From NCBI GenBank assembly GCA_037783545.1, contig JBBELK010000449.1, forward strand, positions 62,001 to 126,000: DNA of 64,000 nt, in the 5' to 3' direction. The notes beneath the pieces were generated by a model, which was not told where the DNA came from, did no database searches, and saw only the letters and a program-made list of their open reading frames with translations. The stretch comes from Henricia sp. BOLD:AAB3569 (Eukaryota > Echinodermata > Asteroidea > Spinulosida > Echinasteridae). Shown here piece by piece: positions 25,937 through 38,720 of the stretch (its first letter is position 1; every line of letters begins with the position of its first letter). A program made the translations under genes and the position numbers.

Positions 25937-28653
25937 ATGCCGCTTTCGTGAAACATTGCGTCTGAAGTGGTCGCTATTTTGGAACTGAAGGAATGTCCAG
26001 ACAAATTTGAAATTTTGCCTGCTTTAACAACTCTATATCCCGAACGTATTCTGCAAATTTCAGCAATTTCCCGTTTAAACCGACCGAGTTATCGGTGAAT
26101 CTAGCAAAAACTCCCTGCCGGCACAGTTTTCGCACAAGCAGACGCCGCTTTCCGGAAACATTCCATCTGAAGTGGTCGCTATTTTGGAACTGAAGGAATG
26201 TCCAGACAAACTTCAAATTTTGTCTGCTTTAACAACTCTATATCCCAAACGTATTCTGCAAATTTCAGCAATTTCCCGTTTAAACCGACCGAGTTATCGT
26301 TGAATCTAGCAAAAACTCCCCTGCCGGCACATTTTTCGCACAAGCAGACGCCGCTTTCGGAAAACATTGCGTCCGAAGTGGTCGCTATTTTGGAACTGAA
26401 GGAATGTCCAGACAAACTTGAAATCTTGCCTGCTTTAACAACTCTATATCCCAAACGTATTCTGCAAATTTCAGCAATTTCCCGTTTAAACCGACCGAGT
26501 TATCGGTGAATCAAGCAAAAACTCCCTGCCGGCACATTTTTCGCACAAGCAGACGCCGCTTTCGGGAAACATTTCGTCTGAAGTGGTCGCTATTTTGGAA
26601 CTGAAGGAATGTCCAGACAAACTTCAAATTTTGCCTGCTTTAACAACTCTACATCCCAAAAGTATTCTGCAAATTTCAGCAATTTCCCGTTTAAACCGAC
26701 CGAGTTATCGTTGAATCTAGCAAAAACTCCCTGCCGTCACAGTTTTCGCACAAGCAGACGCCGCTTTCGGGAAACATTTCGTCTGAAGTGGTCGCTATTT
26801 TGGAACTGAAGGAATGTCCAGACAAATTTGAAATTTTGCCTGCTTTAACAACTCTATATCCCGAACGTATTCTGCAAATTTCAGCAATTTCCCGTTTAAA
26901 CCGACCGAGTTATCGGTGAATCTAGCAAAAACTCCCTGCCGGCACAGTTTTCGCACAAGCAGACGCCGCTTTCCGGAAACATTCCATCTGAAGTGGTCGC
27001 TATTTTGGAACTGAAGGAATGTCCAGACAAACTTGAAATTGTGCCTGCTAAAACAACTCTATATCCCAAACGTATTCTGCAAATTTCAGCAATTTCCCGT
27101 TTAAACCGACCGAGTTATCGTTGAATCTAGCAAAAACTCCCTGCCGTCACAGTTTTCGCACAAGCAGATGCCGCTTTCGGGAAACATTGCGTCCGAAGTG
27201 GTCGCTATTTCGGAACTGAAGGAATGTCCAGACAAACTTGAAATTTTGACTGCTTTAACAACTCTATATCCCAAACGTATTCTGCAAATTTCAGCAATTT
27301 CCCGTTTAAACCGACCGAGTTATCGTTGAATCTAGCAAAAACTCCCTGCCGTCACAGTTTTCGCACAAGCAGATGCCGCTTTCGTGAAACATTGCGTCCG
27401 AAGTGGTCGCTATTTTGGAACTGAAGGAATGTCCAGACAAACTTCAAATTTTGCCTGCTTTAAACAACTCTATATCCCAAACGTATTCTGCAAATTTCAG
27501 CAATTTCCCGTTTAAACCGACCGAGTTATTGTCGAATATAGCAAAAACTCCCCTGCCGGCACATTTTTCGCACAAGCAGATGCCGCTTTCGTGAAACATT
27601 GCGTCCGAAGTGGTCGCTATTTTGGAACTGAAGGAATGTCCAGACAAACTTGAAATATTGCCTGCTTTAACAACTCTATATCCCAAACGTATTCTGCAAA
27701 TTTCAGCAATTTCCCGTTTAAACCGACCGAGTTATCGGTGAATCAAGCAAAAACTCCCTGCCGGCACAGTTTTCGCACAAGCAGACGCCGCTTTCCGGAA
27801 ACATTCCATCTGAAGTGGTCACTATTTTGGAACTGAAGGAATGTCCAGACAAACTTCAAATTTTGTCTGCTTTAACAACTCTATATCCCAAACGTATTCT
27901 GCAAATTTCAGCAATTTCCCGTTTAAACCGACCGAGTTATCGTTGAATCTAGCAAAAACTCCCCTGCCGGCACATTTTTCGCACAAGCAGACGCCGCTTT
28001 CGGAAAACATTGCGTCCGAAGTGGTCGCTATTTTGGAACTGAAGGAATGTCCAGACAAACTTGAAATCTTGCCTGCTTTAACAACTCTATATCCCAAACG
28101 TATTCTGCAAATTTCAGCAATTTCCCGTTTAAACCGACCGAGTTATCGGTGAATCAAGCAAAAACTCCCTGCCGGCACATTTTTCGCACAAGCAGACGCC
28201 GCTTTCGGGAAACATTTCGTCTGAAGTGGTCGCTATTTTGGAACTGAAGGAATGTCCAGACAAACTTCAAATTTTGCCTGCTTTAACAACTCTACATCCC
28301 AAAAGTATTCTGCAAATTTCAGCAATTTCCCGTTTAAACCGACCGAGTTATCGTTGAATCTAGCAAAAACTCCCTGCCGTCACAGTTTTCGCACAAGCAG
28401 ACGCCACTTTCGGGAAACATTTCGTCTGAAGTGGTCGCTATTTTGGAACTGAAGGAATGTCCAGACAAATTTGAAATTTTGCCTGCTTTAACAACTCTAT
28501 ATCCCGAACGTATTCTGCAAATTTCAGCAATTTCCCGTTTAAACCGACCGAGTTATCGGTGAATCTAGCAAAAACTCCCTGCCGGCACAGTTTTCGCACA
28601 AGCAGACGCCGCTTTCCGGAAACATTCCATCTGAAGTGGTCGCTATTTTGGAA
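25937..28653 (+). repeat. 1643-bp A octamer HOR
   Basis: About 26180-27010 recurs at about 27823-28653 with an offset of 1643 bp. Diagnostic order: AAATTTTGTCTGC, then CTCCCCTGCC with TTTCGGAAAAC, then GAATCAAGC, then CTACATCCCAAAAG. The same order appears a third time near 35214-35930, about 9034 bp from the first. The 5' part of this stretch joins on to the end of the 2642-bp HOR. Confidence 0.8.
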
Positions 28654-31600
28654 CTGAAGGAATGTCCAGACAAACTTCAAATTATGCCTGCTAAAACAAG
28701 TCTATATCCCAAACGTATTCTGCAAATTTCAGCAATGTCCCGTTTAAACCGACCGAGTTATTGTCGAATATAGCAAAAACTCCCCTGCCGGCACATTTTT
28801 CGCACAAGCAGATGCCGCTTTCGTGAAACATTGCGTCCGAAGTGGTCGCTATTTTGGAACTGAAGGAATGTCCAGACAAACTTGAAATTTTGACTGCTTT
28901 AACAACTCTATATCCCAAACGTATTCTGCAAATTTCAGCAATTTCCCGTTTAAACCGACCGAGTTATCGTTGAATCTAGCAAAAACTCCCTGCCGTCACA
29001 GTTTTCGCACAAGCAGATGCCGCTTTCGGGAAACATTGCGTCCGAAGTGGTCGCTATTTTGTAACTGAAGGAATGTCCAGACAAACTTGAAATTTTGACT
29101 GCTTTAACAACTCTATATCCCAAACGTATTCTGCAAATTTCAGCAATTTCCCGTTTAAACCGACCGAGTTATCGGTGAATCAAGCAAAAACTCCCTGCCG
29201 GCACATTTTTCGCACAAGCAGATGCCGCTTTCGGGAAACATTTCGTCTGAAGTGGTCGCTATTTTGGAACTGAAGGAATGTCCAGACAAACTTCAAATTT
29301 TGCCTGCTTTAACAACTCTACATCCCAAAAGTATTCTGCAAATTTCAGCAATTTCCCGTTTAAACCGACCGAGTTATCGTTGAATCTAGCAAAAACTCCC
29401 TGCCGTCACAGTTTTCGCACAAGCAGACGCCGCTTTCGGGAAACATTTCGTCTGAAGTGGTCGCTATTTTGGAACTAAAGGAATGTCCAGACAAATTTGA
29501 AATGTTGACTGCTTTAACAACTCTATATCCCAAACGTATTCTGCAAATTTCAGCAATTTCCCGTTTAAACCGACCGAGTTATCGTTGAATCTAGCAAAAA
29601 CTCCCTGCCGGCTCAATTTTCGCACAAGCAGACGCCGCTTTCCGGAAACATTCCATCTGAAGTGGTCGCTATTTTGTAACTGAAGGAATGTCCACACAAA
29701 CTTCAAATTGTGCCTGCTAAAACAACTCTATATCCCAAACGTATTTTGAAAATTTCATCAATTTCCCGTTTAAACCGACCGAGTTATCGTTGAATCTAGC
29801 AAAAACTCCCTGCCGTCACAGTTTTCGCTCAAGCAGATGCCGCTTTCGGGAAACATTGCGTCCGAAGTGGTCGCTATTTTGGAACTGAAGGAATGTCCAG
29901 ACAAACTTGAAATCTTGCCTGCTTTAACAACTCTATATCCCAAACGTATTCTGCAAATTTCAGCAATTTCCCGTTTAAACCGACCGAGTTATCGGTGAAT
30001 CAAGCAAAAACTCCCTGCCGGCACATTTTTCGCACAAGCAGACGCCGATTTCGGGAAACATTTCGTCTGAAGTGGTCGCTATTTTGGAACTGAAGGAATG
30101 TCCAGACAAACTTCAAATTTTGCCTGCTTTAACAACTCTACATCCCAAAAGTATTCTGCAAATTTCAGCAATTTCCCGTTTAAACCGACCGAGTTATCGT
30201 TGAATCTAGCAAAAACTCCCTGCCGTCACAGTTTTCGCACAAGCAGACGCCGCTTTCGGGAAACATTTCGTCTGAAGTGGTCGCTATTTTGGAACTGAAG
30301 GAATGTCCAGACAAATTTGAAATTTTGCCTGCTTTAACAACTCTATATCCCGAACGTATTCTGCAAATTTCAGCAATTTCCCGTTTAAACCGACCGAGTT
30401 ATCGGTGAATCTAGCAAAAACTCCCTGCCGGCACAGTTTTCGCACAAGCAGACGCCGCTTTCCGGAAACATTCCATCTGAAGTGGTCGCTATTTTGGAAC
30501 TGAAGGAATGTCCAGACAAATTTGAAATTTTGCCTGCTTTAACAACTCTATATCCCGAACGTATTCTGCAAATTTCAGCAATTTCCCGTTTAAACCGACC
30601 GAGTTATCGGTGAATCTAGCAAAAACTCCCTGCCGGCACAGTTTTCGCACAAGCAGACGCCGCTTTCCGGAAACATTCCATCTGAAGTGGTCGCTATTTT
30701 GGAACTGAAGGAATGTCCAGACAAACTTCAAATTATGCCTGCTAAAACAAGTCTATATCCCAAACGTATCCTGCAAATTTCAGCAATGACCCGTTTAAAC
30801 CGACCGAGTTATTGTCGAATATAGCAAAAACTCCCCTGCCGGCACATTTTTCGCACAAGCAGATGCCGCTTTCGTGAAACATTGCGTCCGAAGTGGTCGC
30901 TATTTTGGAACTGAAGGAATGTCCAGACAAACTTGAAATTTTGACTGCTTTAACAACTCTATATCCCAAACGTATTCTGCAAATTTCAGCAATTTCCCGT
31001 TTAAACCGACCGAGTTATCGTTGAATCTAGCAAAAACTCCCTGCCGTCACAGTTTTCGCACAAGCAGACGCCGCTTTCCGGAAACATTCCATCTGAAGTG
31101 GTCGCTATTTTGGAACTGAAGGAATGTCCAGACAAACTTCAAATTATGCCTGCTAAAACAAGTCTATATCCCAAACGTATTCTGCAAATTTCAGCAATGT
31201 CCCGTTTAAACCGACCGAGTTATTGTCGAATATAGCAAAAACTCCCCTGCCGGCACATTTTTCGCACAAGCAGATGCCGCTTTCGTGAAACATTGCGTCC
31301 GAAGTGGTCGCTATTTTGGAACTGAAGGAATGTCCAGACAAACTTGAAATTTTGACTGCTTTAACAACTCTATATCCCAAACGTATTCTGCAAATTTCAG
31401 CAATTTCCCGTTTAAACCGACCGAGTTATCGTTGAATCTAGCAAAAACTCCCTGCCGTCACAGTTTTCGCACAAGCAGATGCCGCTTTCGGCAAACATTG
31501 CGTCCGAAGTGGTCGCTATTTTGGAACTGAAGGAATGTCCAGACAAACTTGAAATCTTGCCTGCTTTAACAACTCTATATCCCAAACGTATTCTGCAAAT

Positions 31601-33971
31601 TTCAGCAATTTCCCGTTTAAACCGACCGAGTTATCGGTGAATCAAGCAAAAACTCCCTGCCGGCACATTTTTCGCACAAGCAGACGCCGATTTCGGGAAA
31701 CATTTCGTCTGAAGTGGTCGCTATTTTGGAACTGAAGGAATGTCCAGACAAACTTCAAATTTTGCCTGCTTTAACAACTCTACATCCCAAAAGTATTCTG
31801 CAAATTTCAGCAATTTCCCGTTTAAACCGACCGAGTTATCGTTGAATCTAGCAAAAACTCCCTGCCGTCACAGTTTTCGCACAAGCAGACGCCGCTTTCG
31901 GGAAACATTTCGTCTGAAGTGGTCGCTATTTTGGAACTGAAGGAATGTCCAGACAAATTTGAAATTTTGCCTGCTTTAACAACTCTATATCCCGAACGTA
32001 TTCTGCAAATTTCAGCAATTTCCCGTTTAAACCGACCGAGTTATCGGTGAATCTAGCAAAAACTCCCTGCCGGCACAGTTTTCGCACAAGCAGACGCCGC
32101 TTTCCGGAAACATTCCATCTGAAGTGGTCGCTATTTTGGAACTGAAGGAATGTCCAGACAAACTTCAAATTATGCCTGCTAAAACAAGTCTATATCCCAA
32201 ACGTATTCTGCAAATTTCAGCAATGACCCGTTTAAACCGACCGAGTTATTGTCGAATATAGCAAAAACTCCCCTGCCGGCACATTTTTCGCACAAGCAGA
32301 TGCCGCTTTCGTGAAACATTGCGTCCGAAGTGGTCGCTATTTTGGAACTGAAGGAATGTCCAGACAAACTTGAAATTTTGACTGCTTTAACAACTCTATA
32401 TCCCAAACGTATTCTGCAAATTTCAGCAATTTCCCGTTTAAACCGACCGAGTTATCGTTGAATCTAGCAAAAACTCCCTGCCGTCACAGTTTTCGCACAA
32501 GCAGATGCCGCTTTCGGCAAACATTGCGTCCGAAGTGGTCGCTATTTTGGAACTGAAGGAATGTCCAGACAAACTTGAAATTTTGACTGCTTTAACAACT
32601 CTATATCCCAAACGTATTCTGCAAATTTCAGCAATTTCCCGTTTAAACCGACCGAGTTATCGTTGAATCTAGCAAAAACTCCCTGCCGGCTCAATTTTCG
32701 CACAAGCAGACGCCGCTTTCCGGAAACATTCCATCTGAAGTGGTCGCTATTTTGTAACTGAAGGAATGTCCACACAAACTTCAAATTGTGCCTGCTAAAA
32801 CAACTCTATATCCCAAACGTATTCTGCAAATTTCAGCAATTTCCCGTTTAAACCAACCGAGTTATCGGTGAATCTAGCAAAAACTCCCTGCCGGCACAGT
32901 TTTCGCACAAGCAGACGCCGCTTTCCGGAAACATTCCATCTGAAGTGGTCGCTATTTTGGAACTGAAGGAATGTCCAGACAAACTTCAAATTGTGCCTGC
33001 TAAAACAACTCTATATCCCAAACGTATTCTGCAAATTTCAGCAATTTCCCGATTAAACCGACCGAGTTATCATTGAATCTAGCAAAAACTCCCTGCCGTC
33101 ACAGTTTTCGCACAAGCAGATGCCGCTTTCGGGAAACATTGCGTCCGAAGTGGTCGCTATTTTGGAACTGAAGGAATGTCCAGACAAACTTGAAATTTTG
33201 ACTGCTTTAACAACTCTATATCCCAAACGTATTCTGCAAATTTCAGCAATTTCCCGTTTAAACCGACCAAGTTATCGTTGAATCTAGCAAAAACTCCCCT
33301 GCCGGCACATTTTTTTGCACAAGCAGATGCCGCTTTCGTGAAACATTGCGTCTGAAGTGGTCGCTATTTTGGAACTGAAGGAATGTCCAGACAAACTTGA
33401 AATTTTGACTGCTTTAACAACTCTATATCCCAAACGTATTCTGCAAATTTCAGCAATTTCCCGTTTAAACCGACCGAGTTATCGGTGAATCAAGCAAAAA
33501 CTCCCTGCCGGCACATTTTTCGCACAAGCAGACGCCGCTTTCGGGAAACATTTCGTCTGAAGTGGTCGCTATTTTGGAACTGAAGGAATGTCCAGACAAA
33601 CTTCAAATTTTGCCTGCTTTAACAACTCTACATCCCAAAAGTATTCTGCAAATTTCAGCAATTTCCCGTTTAAACCGACCGAGTTATCGTTGAATCTAGC
33701 AAAAACTCCCTGCCGTCACAGTTTTCGCACAAGCAGACGCCGCTTTCGGGAAACATTTCGTCTGAAGTGGTCGCTATTTTGGAACTGAAGGAATGTCCAG
33801 ACAAATTTGAAATTTTGCCTGCTTTAACAACTCTATATCCCGAACGTATTCTGCAAATTTCAGCAATTTCCCGTTTAAACCGACCGAGTTATCGGTGAAT
33901 CTAGCAAAAACTCCCTGCCGGCACAGTTTTCGCACAAGCAGACGCCGCTTTCCGGAAACATTCCATCTGAA
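28654..33971 (+). repeat. A monomers with overlapping 1437- and 1642-bp duplications
   Basis: Rare variants pair up at fixed distances. CAATGACCCG near 30784 and 32221 is 1437 bp apart. GACGCCGATTTCG near 30041 and 31683 is 1642 bp apart. TTTCGGCAAACATTG occurs near 31486 and 32513. About 30742-30969 is also repeated 411 bp later. One unusual copy has CATTTTTTTGCAC near 33308. No sequence other than A monomers is present. Confidence 0.75.
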
Positions 33972-34990
33972 GTGGTCGCTATTTTGGAACTGAAGGAATG
34001 TCCAGACAAACTTCAAATTTTGCCTGCTTTAAACAACTCTATATCCCAAACGTATTCTGCAAATTTCAGCAATTTCCCGTTTAAACCGACCGAGTTATTG
34101 TCGAATCTAGCAAAAACTCCCCTGCCGGCACATTTTTCGCACAAGCAGACGCCGCTTTCGGAAAACATTGCGTCTGAAGTGGTCGCTATTTTGGAACTGA
34201 AGGAATGTCCAGACAAATTTGAAATTTTGCCTGCTTTAACAACTCTATATCCCAAACGTATTCTGCAAATTTCAGCAATTTCCCGTTTAAACCGACCGAG
34301 TTATCGTTGAATCTAGCAAAAACTCCCTGCCGTCACAGTTTTCGCTCAAGCAGATGCCGCTTTCGGGAAACATTGCGTCCGAAGTGGTCGCTATTTTGGA
34401 ACTAAAGGAATGTCCAGACAAACTTGAAATCTTGCCTGCTTTAACAACTCTATATCCCAAACGTATTCTGCAAATTTCAGCAAGTTCCCGTTTAAACCGA
34501 CCGAGTTATTGTCGAATCTAGCAAAAACTCCCCTGCCGGCACATTTTTCGCACAAGCAGACGCCGCTTTCGGAAAACATTGCGTCTGAAGTGGTCGCTCT
34601 TTTGGAACTGAAGGAATGTCCAGACAAATTTGAAATTTTGCCTGCTTTAACAACTCTATATCCCAAACGTATTCTGCAAATTTCAGCAATTTCCCGTTTA
34701 AACCGACCGAGTTATCGTCCAATCTAGCAAAAACTCCCTGCCGGCACAGTTTTCGCACAACCGGACGCCGCTTTCCGGAAACATTCCATCTGAAGTGGTC
34801 GCTATTTTGGAACTAAAGGAATTTCCAGACATACTTCAGATTTTGCCTGCTAAAACAACTCTATATCCCAAACGTATTCTGCAAATTTCAGCAATGTCCC
34901 GTTTAAACCGACCGAGTTATTGTCGAATCTAGCAAAAACTCCCCTGCCGGCACATTTTTCGCACAAGCAGATGCCGCTTTCGTGAAACAT
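33972..34990 (+). repeat. Displaced fragment of the 2642-bp A HOR
   Basis: This stretch of about 1 kb has the subtype order of 23940-24900 (offset 10032 bp) and of 21298-22260, including the extra A in CTTTAAACAAC, GTCGCTCTTTTGG and CTTCAGATTTTGCC. It is flanked by monomers of the other A lineage. A second, smaller fragment lies at about 35935-36280. Both look like transferred pieces rather than parts of a continuous HOR. Confidence 0.78.
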
Positions 34991-37490
34991 TGCGTCTGAA
35001 GTGGTCGCTATTTTGTAACTGAAGGAATGTCCAGAAAAAATTGAAATTTTGACTGCTTTAACAACTCTATATCCCGAACGTATTCTGCAAATTTCAGCAA
35101 TTTCCCGTTTAAACCGACCGAGTTATCGGTGAATCTAGCAAAAACTCCCTGCCGGCACAGTTTTCGCACAAGCAGACGCCGCTTTCCGGAAACATTCCAT
35201 CTGAAGTGGTCACTATTTTGGAACTGAAGGAATGTCCAGACAAACTTCAAATTTTGTCTGCTTTAACAACTCTATATCCCAAACGTATTCTGCAAATTTC
35301 AGCAATTTCCCGTTTAAACCGACCGAGTTATCGTTGAATCTAGCAAAAACTCCCCTGCCGGCACATTTTTCGCACAAGCAGACGCCGCTTTCGGAAAACA
35401 TTGCGTCCGAAGTGGTCGCTATTTTGGAACTGAAGGAATGTCCAGACAAACTTGAAATCTTGCCTGCTTTAACAACTCTATATCCCAAACGTATTCTGCA
35501 AATTTCAGCAATTTCCCGTTTAAACCGACCGAGTTATCGGTGAATCAAGCAAAAACTCCCTGCCGGCACATTTTTCGCACAAGCAGACGCCGCTTTCGGG
35601 AAACATTTCGTCTGAAGTGGTCGCTATTTTGGAACTGAAGGAATGTCCAGACAAACTTCAAATTTTGCCTGCTTTAACAACTCTACATCCCAAAAGTATT
35701 CTGCAAATTTCAGCAATTTCCCGTTTAAACCGACCGAGTTATCGTTGAATCTAGCAAAAACTCCCTGCCGTCACAGTTTTCGCACAAGCAGACGCCACTT
35801 TCGGGAAACATTTCGTCTGAAATGGTCGCTATTTTGGAACTGAAGGAATGTCCAGACAAATTTGAAATTTTGCCTGCTTTAACAACTCTATATCCCGAAC
35901 GTATTCTGCAAATTTCAGCAATTTCCCGTTTAAACCGACCGAGTTATTGTCGAATCTAGCAAAAACTCCCCTGCCGGCACATTTTTCGCACAAGCAGACG
36001 CCGCTTTCGGAAAACATTGCGTCTGAAGTGGTCGCTCTTTTGGAACTGAAGGAATGTCCAGACAAATTTGAAATTTTGCCTGCTTTAAACAACTCTATAT
36101 CCCAAACGTATTCTGCAAATTTCAGCAATTTCCCGTTTAAACCGACCGAGTTATCGTCCAATCTAGCAAAAACTCCCTGCCGGCACAGTTTTCGCACAAC
36201 CGGACGCCGCTTTCCGGAAACATTCCATCTGAAGTGGTCGCTATTTTGGAACTAAAGGAATTTCCAGACAAACTTCAGATTTTGCCTGCTAAAACAACTC
36301 TATATCCCAAACGTATTCTGCAAATTTCAGCAATTTCCCGTTTAAACCGACCGAGTTATCGGTGAATCTAGCAAAAACTCCCTGCCGGCACAGTTTTCGC
36401 ACAAGCAGACGCCGCTTTCCGGAAACATTCCATCTGAAGTGGTCGCTATTTTGGAACTGAAGGAATGTCCAGACAAACTTCAAATTTTGCCTGCTTTAAC
36501 AACTCTACATCCCAAAAGTATTCTGCAAATTTCAGCAATTTCCCGTTTAAACAGACCGAGTTATCGTTGAATCTAGCAAAAACTCCCTGCCGTCACAGTT
36601 TTCGCACAAGCAGACGCCGCTTTCGGGAAACATTTCGTCTGAAGTGGTCGCTATTTTGGAACTAAAGGAATGTCCAGACAAATTTGAAATTTTGACTGCT
36701 TTAACAACTCTATATCCCAAACGTATTCTGCAAATTTCAGCAATTTCCCGTTTAAACCGACCGAGTTATCGTTGAATCTAGCAAAAACTCCCTGCCGGCT
36801 CAATTTTCGCACAAGCAGACGCCGCTTTCCGGAAACATTCCATCTGAAGTGGTCGCTATTTTGTAACTGAAGGAATGTCCACACAAACTTCAAATTTTGC
36901 CTGCTTTAACAACTCTACATCCCAAAAGTATTCTGCAAATTTCAGCAATTTCCCGTTTAAACCGACCGAGTTATCGTTGAATCTAGCAAAAACTCCCTGC
37001 CGTCACAGTTTTCGCACAAGCAGACGCCGCTTTCGGGAAACATTTCGTCTGAAGTGGTCGCTATTTTGGAACTGAAGGAATGTCCAGACAAATTTGAAAT
37101 TTTGACTGCTTTAACAACTCTATATCCCAAACGTATTCTGCAAATTTCAGCAATTTCCCGTTTAAACCGACCGAGTTATCGTTGAATCTAGCAAAAACTC
37201 CCTGCCGGCTCAATTTTCGCACAAGCAGACGCCGCTTTCCGGAAACATTCCATCTGAAGTGGTCGCTATTTTGTAACTGAAGGAATGTCCACACAAACTT
37301 CAAATTGTGCCTGCTAAAACAACTCTATATCCCAAACGTATTCTGCAAATTTCAGCAATTTCCCGTTTAAACCGACCGAGTTATCGTTGAATCTAGCAAA
37401 AACTCCCTGCCGTCACAGTTTTCGCTCAAGCAGATGCCGCTTTCGGGAAACATTGCTTCCGAAGTGGTCGCTATTTTGGAACTGAAGGAA
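34991..37490 (+). repeat. Mosaic of A subtypes, including a third 1643-type block
   Basis: About 35214-35930 repeats the 1643-bp octamer order. About 35935-36280 carries 2642-type markers, including GTCGCTCTTTTGG, CTTTAAACAAC and GTCCAATCTAGC. After that, monomers with CCGGCTCAATTTTCGC alternate with CTACATCCCAAAAG monomers, and 36465-36893 is nearly repeated at 36875-37303 (410 bp). Single private changes include AACAGACCG near 36552. Confidence 0.75.
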
Positions 37491-38720
37491 TGTCCAGACA
37501 AACTTGAAATCTTGCCTGCTTTAACAACTCTATATCCCAAACGTTTTCTGCAAATTTCAGCAATTTCCCGTTTAAACCGACCGAGTTATCGGTGAATCTA
37601 GCAAAAACTCCCTGCCGGCACATTTTTCGCACAAGCAGACGCCGCTTTCGAGAAACATTTCGTCTGAAGTGGTCGCTATTTTGGAACTGAAGGATTGTCC
37701 AGACAGATTTGAAATTTTGCCTGCTTTAACAACTCTATATCCCAAACGTATTCTGCAAATTTCAGCAATTTCCCGTTTAAACCGACCGAGTTATCGGTGA
37801 ATCTAGCAAAAACTCCCTGCCGGCACAGTTTTCGCACAAGCAGATGCAGCTTTCGGGAAACATTGCGTCCGAAGTGGTCGCTATTTTGGAACTGAAGGAA
37901 TGTCCAGACAAACTTGAAATCTTGCCTGCTTTAACAACTCTATATCCCAAACGTTTTCTGCAAATTTCAGCAATTTCCCGTTTAAACCGACCGAGTTATC
38001 GGTGAATCTAGCAAAAACTCCCTGCCGGCACATTTTTCGCACAAGCAGACGCCGCTTTCGAGAAACATTGCGTCCGAAGTGGTCGCTATTTTGGAACTGA
38101 AGGAATGTCCAGACAAACTTGAAATCTTGCCTGCTTTAACAACTCTATATCCCAAACGTTTTCTGCAAATTTCAGCAATTTCCCGTTTAAACCGACCGAG
38201 TTATCGGTGAATCTAGCAAAAACTCCCTGCCGGCACATTTTTCGCACAAGCAGACGCCGCTTTCGAGAAACATTTCGTCTGAAGTGGTCGCTATTTTGGA
38301 ACTGAAGGATTGTCCAGACAGATTTGAAATTTTGCCTGCTTTAACAACTCTATATCCCAAACGTATTCTGCAAATTTCAGCAATTTCCCGTTTAAACCGA
38401 CCGAGTTATCGGTGAATCTAGCAAAAACTCCCTGCCGGCACAGTTTTCGCACAAGCAGATGCAGCTTTCGGGAAAAATTGCGTCCGAAGTGGTCGCTATT
38501 TTGGAACTGAAGGAATGTCCAGACAAACTTGAAATCTTGCCTGCTTTAACAACTCTATATCCCAAACGTTTTCTGCAAATTTCAGCAATTTCCCGTTTAA
38601 ACCGACCGAGTTATCGGTGAATCTAGCAAAAACTCCCTGCCGGCACATTTTTCGCACAAGCAGACGCCGCTTTCGAGAAACATTTCGTCTGAAGTGGTCG
38701 CTATTTTGGAACTGAAGGAT
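37491..38720 (+). repeat. 615-bp A trimer HOR
   Basis: The order CCAAACGTTTTCTGC with TTTCGAGAAAC, then GGATTGTCCAGACAG, then AGCAGATGCAGC recurs every 615 bp (for example AGGATTGTCC at 37691 and 38306). This is the only part of the array, together with the start of the next block, where the TTTCGAGAAAC and GATGCAGC subtypes occur, so it is a local expansion. Confidence 0.8.
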
